Positions 16,501 to 21,649 of a stretch of DNA of 21,649 nucleotides are shown here, piece after piece. Position numbers and translations under genes: made by a program. Each line of letters begins with the position of its first letter. Positions within the stretch are counted from its first letter, which is position 1. Source of the DNA: Ignavibacteria bacterium (GTDB lineage Bacteria; Bacteroidota; Ignavibacteria; Ignavibacteriales; Melioribacteraceae); assembly GCA_003233295.1 (NCBI GenBank), contig QILJ01000067.1, positions 1-21,649 on the forward strand. The letters are read 5' to 3'. The notes under the pieces are model-generated. The model ran no database searches. It had not been told where the DNA came from and saw only the letters and a program-made list of their open reading frames with translations.

Positions 16501-16980
16501 AGCAACCCAAGAATCTCCAAACGGTTCATCCTTGGCTTTAACAACAAATATTCCGGAGTAAGTAGGATCGGTAACCTGCTCATTATCCGCATCATCCCAT
16601 GCCGCATTACCCGGCAGATAATCACTGGTTCTTGATGATGTTGCCATAGCGTTCGACCACATTATACCCTTATCATTCACTCCACTCATGTAAAATCCCG
16701 AGGAATAAAGAAAATTAAGACCATTTATCCTACCCTGTGATTTATAAGGTTCTACAACAACATCTGCAATAACACCTTTGCTATTCATAGGCATGGCAAT
16801 ATCATTTATAAACATATAGTAGGAATCACCAACACTAAAGGGATTACTATATGTTTTGCCAAGTCTTTGATCTTGGCTATTCTGCTTTTTCTTTGTAGAA
16901 TTAGCAGTAAAGCCGAACAGAAGAAATGTACTCAAAAGTATCATCACGGCTTTAGTTAAGTTATTTTTCTTTAATTTCAT
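13546..16980 (-). CDS. Large exported protein with type IX secretion sorting domain
   Basis: A 1144-residue protein with a signal peptide (KAVMILLSTFLLFGFTANS region). Near residues 172-197 is an Asp/Gly/Asn-rich stretch (DGDGDGEYNPVDKNGNGQWD) like calcium-binding loops. About residues 490-560 (PPQVTPVIKANDNTIELIWE) resemble a fibronectin III domain. The C-terminal 100 residues form a degenerate T9SS type A sorting domain: VNVFPNPLFG, then VTIKLYTISGVLVRTLEKDD, ending in a strand with ASGMYIALISN. The PorV-family gene follows, and the TonB receptor precedes by about 36 bases, so it is likely a surface protein of that unit. No enzymatic motif was recognised. ATG at 16980 with GGGTATAAAT upstream is preferred over ATG at 16992. 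Confidence 0.85.
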   Translation of the reverse strand: MKLKKNNLTKAVMILLSTFLLFGFTANSTKKKQNSQDQRLGKTYSNPFSVGDSYYMFINDIAMPMNSKGVIADVVVEPYKSQGRINGLNFLYSSGFYMSGVNDKGIMWSNAMATSSRTSDYLPGNAAWDDADNEQVTDPTYSGIFVVKAKDEPFGDSWVAWGEAVKGGAYFYDGDGDGEYNPVDKNGNGQWDPDEDSPDILGDETAWCVYNDAVSSSDRTFTNVDPQGIEIRQTVWAYATAGDLGKIMFIRYSILNTGLVSDVQDSVYFGVWADADIGDALDDLVGSDTTLNAGYTYNDGSDGVFGSTPPCFLIDFFQGPWEPTGNPDDFALNTMGPILGVDTIWGAKNLGLTSFVYYIQSHPTQGDPDNEVQARNYLEGFNQQGNKIDACDWEFGTVFTGDCAQVDTRYIYSGDPVSQTGWIHTSPYDQRQMSNTGPFKLEKGKAVDVVVAYVVGRSTSAIASVKEAKKIDRAAQFVFQNNFNVPAAPPQVTPVIKANDNTIELIWETYESTQYEAVGVGYDMHFEWYEVKMYNRNSTSDIEGGKANSQIIARYDIKNDINSVIYENPVNDERTIIYPTGGIQLDSSIYFDKDKGRISLIIKKDPFTGKFLEKNKPYFLSIVSTALNYDEIVKFDALGTYLIPGTATLGSISNIPLIINDDKGNDGILTGDSQNEPFYSGVPTEHVSGEAESEVTYSVQDKEKITNHKYEVGFFRDSLSIPYVLYYYIKDVDRDTILVDSSKKYLFSDTDFDNNPFFYDDFYTYQINNLVDGVTVTVPWIEPGVGKTEFKGNQWFLPQDDSITGGFYVGNDVSKPSILPVTSKTSSAISVGDLRPVEIRFGAENSSFAHRYVRRATGRYPLGDNTGSKDSSFVEVPFSAFEVLPSGEERQLAVGFTETANAADSLGMPDGVWYPGSQLTKSKEYIIVFKAPYDPTGTVNLPYISSQSGRLWADIATGYKMDKPADFTGNYDSLKAVAKSAWFDAMYVCGFETDMPRNAFNPTGTYKLFPGVFLTDRDKYQYTVETGITKKDAESNWDKVNVFPNPLFGINEGVSYTGGKFDEPYVTFNNLPDKVTIKLYTISGVLVRTLEKDDASSILRWNLENESELRVASGMYIALISNPEFGDKILKLAIIMPQKQLQNY
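16446..16463. repeat. Three-copy hexanucleotide repeat in coding sequence
   Basis: CACCGT is repeated three times on the plus strand. It encodes the alternating Asp-Gly part of the probable calcium-binding stretch. Slippage would change the protein by whole Gly-Asp units without shifting the frame. Confidence 0.7.
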
Positions 16981-17016
16981 ATTTATACCCATCTCTAATT
17001 AGAAATATTTCAACAA

Positions 17017-19863
17017 TTAAAGTGAAGTAAAGTTTACTTTTAGACCTAATCTAATTAATCTGGGAGTACCAAAATTAGCAGGGTCTCTTTCTAAACTCTT
17101 ATAATCTTCAGTCCACTTATTGCCATTTTGAGCTGATAAAATTTTACCATTTTCTGTACTTAAATAATCAGTAGTATAAGCAGAACCGGTAGATCTCCAA
17201 ACTTGAACTTCATTTAGATTATTAAATAAATTTTCTATCCATACATATGGAGTGATCAAAGTAGATTTTCCTAATGAGAAAGATTTTTCCAATTTACAAT
17301 CAACTCTGAAAGTACCAGGTCCGTAAGAAGAATTAACATATCCTTTTGTGTTACCCCAGTTAGTAAAGTTATCAAGTAAATTTTGAGTTTCTAAAGGAGT
17401 AAAAGGACGTCCGCTTGCGAATGAGATCAAGAAATTTGCACCGATCATTTCAGCCCATCCTAAATCACCTTTGGGTACATAAAAATCTATTATCAAAATT
17501 CCAGTATGCCTCTGATCAAAATCTAAAGGTGCAATAACTTTAGGAACCTCACCATTTTCATTTCTGAAAGCTGCGACATAAGAAGAATTAGTAGAAGATC
17601 CAGTACCTTCTGAAATTGAGAATGTATAATCAAGAGATAATGATACATAACTGACTCTAGCAACATCTACAGAAAATGCGAATCCTTTAATAGTACCAAA
17701 GTCCTGGTTAGTTGGTGTGTAATATTGGAATCTCTCACCTCCAACTTCTTTATAATAGTTCTGAACACCTTGATTTGCAAGTCCTTGTGTATTCTTATAG
17801 AATGCTGTAATATTTAATGCTGCCACAGTTCCAAGTACTTGTCTAAACCCAACTTCATAAGATGTAGTTATCTCACTTTCAATATATCCCGTAGCTAATC
17901 TAAACATTGAGTCATTTATTAATATATCTAATCTTCTTTGAAAAGGATAAAGATCGATCAACCTTGGTTCTTGTACAAATTTACCATACTGTGCATGGAA
18001 TACAGTAGATTCAGTAACAGGAAAACCAAGTCCGATTCTTGGAGAAACGTGAAACTCTGTAGGTTTTTTCTTGAAATCGCCCGGGTCAAAATCAGTAGGA
18101 TCATTACCGCCATTAAATGGGTTTTCAGGATCCTTGATAATATTCGCTTGCGAGTCAAAATAATCAAACCTAAGACCGAGATTAAGTACAATATCTTCAA
18201 GCTCAAAACGATCTTGAACATAAGCATAACCTAAAATAGGATGCTGAGGAGCAAGAATTGGTGCAGATTTATCATCAAACTTCTCACCATAAAGATCAAA
18301 CCCGTATCTTGTAGGATTTTCTCTTGTATATCTTTCTTCTCTTGTTTTGGCTGGGATATAAGTTGTATCGTTGCTCCAATAGCCGGCATTGTTTTTAGCT
18401 AAGGAAACAGGCGACATTGAGTAATATCTTTGTGTGCCATATGTACCGCCAAAACCGGCTTCAAACAAATGCTTGCCTACCTGCGAAGTAAAGTTAAAGT
18501 CGCCGGTAAATTTACTATTATCAATTTTTCTATAGTAATCATCAACCCAACCTTCAGCATTAAAAATACCATCAGCATCTCTAGCTAATCCTGCTTGGTC
18601 AGCTTGTCTTGGTATAAACTTATTATAAACAGTATCACCGTATGCTTCAACATTATCAAAGAAAACACCGTCCCCTTCTTCCTGAGAATATCTTTGATAT
18701 CCAATTATTAAGTTCCAGAAAGATGATGAACCAATATTCTGTGATAATTTTGCATTGAGTGAAAGGTTATCTTTTAACCGTTTAGCATTATGAACCGAAT
18801 TATTCTTTGCATAATTGTAATCAAACAGCCTTGAATTCCAATCGTTATAATTACCGCCAATTTGTAAGTTGAATCCAGCGCCTAAATTAAAGTAAGTTCG
18901 TCCTGAAAATCTCCAAACTGCATCGGTATTATTTTCTTTTATATCAGAATGATATCCAATAGAGTTAAAAGTTATTCCATTAGAAACAGGCTCGCCATCC
19001 TGATACCAGCCTCTTTCACCGGATAAGAAAAATGTAATATCTTTATTTCCGGGTATTATTGGTCCGCCTACAGCTAATGTATATAAATTATATCCGTAAG
19101 GATCTGTATATGAAGAGGATAATGCATCCCCATAAATTGTATATTTTGGTGAACCGGATTTAGTTGTTACATTAACAATACCAGACTGAGCTTGTCCATA
19201 TTTAGCTTCGTAACCGCCAACCTGGAATGAAATCTGATCGATGGCGATATTACTTACCTGCGATTGATTGGTTCCATACATCAGGTCATTTTGAACAACA
19301 CCGTCAACAACATAAACAACTTCGTTACCTCTACCACCACGTACGTTGATGGTTGCATTGCCTGCAGCACCACCAGAACCATCTTGTTTAACAACTCCGG
19401 CTTGTAAGGAAGCAAAATTTTCAACACCTCTTACAGGTAACCTGGCAATTGTTTCTGCGTCAACTACTGCTACTGTATTAGTAGATTTCGCTTCAAAAAA
19501 CTTTTTGTCTGTTACAACGACCTCCTCCATGGCAATTCCCGGAGATAGACTTTCGTTCAATTCGTAGGTAATGCCACCAACAATTCTAACATCTTGTACA
19601 ACTTTAGAACTGTAACCAACAAAACTTATCTGAACATCATACGTTCCCGGCGAAATATTCAATATAAAATAATTTCCGTCGATATCGCATGCTGCCCCAA
19701 GTGAAGTATTCAATATTACTACGTTTGCACCTATTAAGGGTTCTCCTGTATCAGCATCAACAACCCTTCCCGCTAACTTACCAGTTCCAACTTGCGCAAA
19801 AAGAGTTGAAGATACAAGAACAGTAATAAACAGAAATATTGAAAAAGTAAAAAACTTTTTCAT
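17017..19863 (-). CDS. TonB-dependent outer-membrane receptor
   Basis: A 948-residue receptor. The signal peptide MKKFFTFSIFLFITVLVSST is followed by LFAQ, then a carboxypeptidase-regulatory-like beta-sandwich (about 28-108: GKLAGRVVDADTGEPLIGAN). Next are a probable TonB-box segment (EEVVVTDKKFF), the plug domain (about 125-235, with INVRGGRGNEVVYVVDGVVQ), and a beta-barrel to the end. The last strand ends RLIRLGLKVNFTSL, with Phe four from the end and not terminal. The family imports large or scarce nutrients using the TonB-ExbBD system; the substrate cannot be read, and no SusD-like partner is present. The ATG has GGAG five bases upstream. A sigma70-like promoter precedes it, making it the first gene of the unit. 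Confidence 0.93.
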   Translation of the reverse strand: MKKFFTFSIFLFITVLVSSTLFAQVGTGKLAGRVVDADTGEPLIGANVVILNTSLGAACDIDGNYFILNISPGTYDVQISFVGYSSKVVQDVRIVGGITYELNESLSPGIAMEEVVVTDKKFFEAKSTNTVAVVDAETIARLPVRGVENFASLQAGVVKQDGSGGAAGNATINVRGGRGNEVVYVVDGVVQNDLMYGTNQSQVSNIAIDQISFQVGGYEAKYGQAQSGIVNVTTKSGSPKYTIYGDALSSSYTDPYGYNLYTLAVGGPIIPGNKDITFFLSGERGWYQDGEPVSNGITFNSIGYHSDIKENNTDAVWRFSGRTYFNLGAGFNLQIGGNYNDWNSRLFDYNYAKNNSVHNAKRLKDNLSLNAKLSQNIGSSSFWNLIIGYQRYSQEEGDGVFFDNVEAYGDTVYNKFIPRQADQAGLARDADGIFNAEGWVDDYYRKIDNSKFTGDFNFTSQVGKHLFEAGFGGTYGTQRYYSMSPVSLAKNNAGYWSNDTTYIPAKTREERYTRENPTRYGFDLYGEKFDDKSAPILAPQHPILGYAYVQDRFELEDIVLNLGLRFDYFDSQANIIKDPENPFNGGNDPTDFDPGDFKKKPTEFHVSPRIGLGFPVTESTVFHAQYGKFVQEPRLIDLYPFQRRLDILINDSMFRLATGYIESEITTSYEVGFRQVLGTVAALNITAFYKNTQGLANQGVQNYYKEVGGERFQYYTPTNQDFGTIKGFAFSVDVARVSYVSLSLDYTFSISEGTGSSTNSSYVAAFRNENGEVPKVIAPLDFDQRHTGILIIDFYVPKGDLGWAEMIGANFLISFASGRPFTPLETQNLLDNFTNWGNTKGYVNSSYGPGTFRVDCKLEKSFSLGKSTLITPYVWIENLFNNLNEVQVWRSTGSAYTTDYLSTENGKILSAQNGNKWTEDYKSLERDPANFGTPRLIRLGLKVNFTSL

Positions 19864-19905
19864 ATCTACTCCAAATTTTATTTGATAAAATAATTAAATA
19901 CTTTA

Positions 19906-19933
19906 TTTATAAACGAGCAGACTTAAAGGTCAA
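19906..19933 (-). promoter_or_regulatory. Sigma70-like promoter of the TonB receptor unit
   Basis: On the minus strand TTGACC (19933-19928) and TATAAA (19911-19906) are separated by 16 bases; each matches the classical -35 and -10 hexamers at five of six positions. It would start a leader of about 35 bases before the TonB receptor ATG. It lies between the hairpin after the upstream gene and the receptor. Confidence 0.45.
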
Positions 19934-19957
19934 GTTATTTTAACCTGAAATATAAGC

Positions 19958-19988
19958 AGCAGTTTCTCCTTTTTCAGGAGAAACTGCT
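19958..19988 (-). terminator. Probable terminator hairpin after the right-edge T9SS gene
   Basis: A perfect 13-bp stem, AGCAGTTTCTCCT with AGGAGAAACTGCT, and a 5-base loop, lies 22 bases beyond the TAA at 20011. The T-run behind it is poor (GCTTATATTTC), so termination efficiency is uncertain. It separates this gene from the receptor promoter. Confidence 0.6.
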
Positions 19989-20010
19989 TAAGCTCAGTAA
20001 GTAAATAAAA

Positions 20011-21649
20011 TTACTTAATAAGAATCATTTTTCTTGTGCTAGCAAATTGTCCAGCTTTTATTGTATAGAAGTATACACCAGATGACAAATTAGATGCATC
20101 AAAGTCAACTTCATAGTTACCTGGAGCCTGCTGTGAATTAACTAACTGAGCAACTTCTTGTCCCAACATATTATATACTTTTAGAGATACTTTAGATATT
20201 TCCGGAATCGAATATCTGATAACAGTTGATGGATTGAAAGGATTAGGATAATTTTGAGAAATTTCAAAATTCTTAGGTTGAGTTCCACCAATCTCTTTTA
20301 CTGAATTAATTAATCCCCACCAATCAAGAATTTGATAATGTGGAGCTTCTGTCATAGCAGAATACCATACGTATGGATTTTTGGAATCTAACGACAATAC
20401 ATCATAAGCTATGAAAGCAATTTTATTACCTGCAGGTAAGGTTCTATGAATAGCAACATTACGTTTGGTACCGTCACTTCCATATCCATATACGTCAACT
20501 TCAGTATCGTCAGTAACATCAACGCCATCTAAGAAATTGTAACCACCAATTTCGTAAGCGGGATCATACCACAATGTATCGTTAGGTGAATTCGCATTAA
20601 ATGCTACGAAAAGTGAATCACCTAATTGAGGACCCTCAATAGTTTCAAGCATAGAAGGTAACTGATATGAAGGATCTGGTAAATTGATATCATTATACTC
20701 ATAAGTAATACCTAATACATCATATACAAATTCACCCGCAACGTGAGGTCCATCAGTCCAGTTTGACCAAACTCCTAAGTATTCATCACCTAATAAAGCA
20801 TAATTTCTACTTGGATCTCCATTTAACCACTCTGTAATTAATGAATCGTGATTAAATGAAGGACCGTTATTATTTGCTGTTAATTCAATAATGTTTTGAT
20901 AATGAGAGAATAAATCTGCACTTCCCATACCAAATTGCCATGTATCATGCGGGAAAGCAGCATATCCGAAATAATATGCAAGATAGTTTACCGGACCATT
21001 GACTAATAATAATGTTGGAAATTCCGGTTTAAATACGTTAAAGTCTTTCATTTCACGTACTGTAACGCCGCCTTCAACATCAGTTGCTTGTATCTTATAA
21101 GAAATATTTGCACCTGGAGCTTGAGCCGGAATATCACCGGAAAATACATCGCCGCCAATATTAGTCATTGCTACATCAGAATAATTTCCACCATCAATAG
21201 CATACTGAAGTAATACTTCTGCAACGCCTGCATTACCGCCGCTAGGGTTGTCATCAGTAACTGTAGCTTTAATAGTAAAAGGACCAGCTGAGTCGGGTCT
21301 GTAATAACCGGAGGTCTGTCGCCTGTTAAATCAACGACAACAGCAAAGTTCCAAGTATATTTTCTTGCCCACCAGCCAGGTTCGTCTGCCGAATTTCTAC
21401 CGGCTTCATAGTATTTCCAGCCTGGGAAACCAATTTGATCATCTGAAAAGAATCCTATTCTATCCGGGAAATCAGGGTTATTCCAGTCTGTACCGTCATT
21501 AGTTAATACAACAGCAAAGACTTCACCTCTGAGTATGGTTGGTTCATTTCCTAATAGACTCATTTCAACCCAATGATAAGAATTTTTTGATGCGTCTGCT
21601 GCATCAATGGTTACAGGATAACCAACTCCGAAATCTGACCAAAGATCGT
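20011..21649 (-). pseudogene. T9SS-exported protein, frameshifted and truncated by the window edge
   Basis: The 3' part of an exported protein; the frame is open to position 21649, so the start lies outside. The first part (about 21649-21300) has WWARKYTWNFAVVVDLTGDR, then PPVITD. At 21294-21297 the frame changes: adding one C to the CCC run restores VITDPDSAGPFTIKATVTDD, an Ig-like domain, which continues in the other frame to the stop. The last 80 residues are a classical T9SS type A sorting domain with NYPNPFNPSTVIRYSIPE, VYNMLGQEV and SSGVYFYTIKAG. The middle part was not recognised. It may be a real mutation or a one-base sequencing error; without the shift the gene would look healthy. 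A hairpin follows the stop. Confidence 0.85.

Overview
All genes in this window lie on the minus strand, so transcription reads from high to low coordinates. The DNA is AT-rich. The organism is most likely a member of the Ignavibacteria or a close relative in the Bacteroidota/Chlorobi (FCB) group. The evidence is a C-terminal sorting motif of the NYPNPFNPST type (type IX secretion, T9SS), a PorV-like outer-membrane protein, a GWxTD-domain protein, a TonB receptor with a carboxypeptidase-regulatory-like N-terminus, and an ATP synthase cluster without atpD and atpC. Some genes have clear Shine-Dalgarno (SD) sequences, which would be less usual in core Bacteroidota. The placement is inferred from protein families, not from a marker tree.

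Right part (about 12.4-21.6 kb): an envelope and secretion region. At the right edge is the 3' part of a T9SS-exported protein, cut by the window and broken by a one-base frameshift. A hairpin and a good sigma70-like promoter follow. Next come a TonB-dependent receptor, a 1144-residue exported protein with a degenerate T9SS sorting domain, and a PorV/PorQ-family protein, closely spaced and closed by a strong intrinsic terminator. They look like one transcription unit: a receptor, a secreted surface protein, and a member of the family that carries T9SS clients to the surface.

Middle (about 11.2-12.4 kb): a membrane-anchored SIMPL (DUF541) gene interrupted by one in-frame TAG, then a 400-base non-coding stretch with an exact two-copy 20-bp tandem repeat.

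Left part (1-11.2 kb): fifteen closely spaced co-directional genes with no strong terminator between them. In transcription order they are a GWxTD protein, an LpxL/HtrB-type acyltransferase, an M23 peptidase, a bactofilin, atpZ, an atpI-like gene, atpB-E-F-H-A-G, ffh, rpsP and khpA. The run goes from envelope assembly and cell shape to the proton-coupled ATP synthase, then to protein targeting and the ribosome. The bactofilin gene overlaps atpZ, and atpZ overlaps the atpI-like gene. Beta and epsilon of the ATP synthase must be encoded elsewhere.

No tRNA, rRNA, CRISPR array, insertion sequence or phage gene was seen. The best leads are the receptor/secreted-protein/PorV unit, the bactofilin-M23-ATP synthase linkage, the two broken genes, and the tandem repeat. 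None is clearly a wholly new system.
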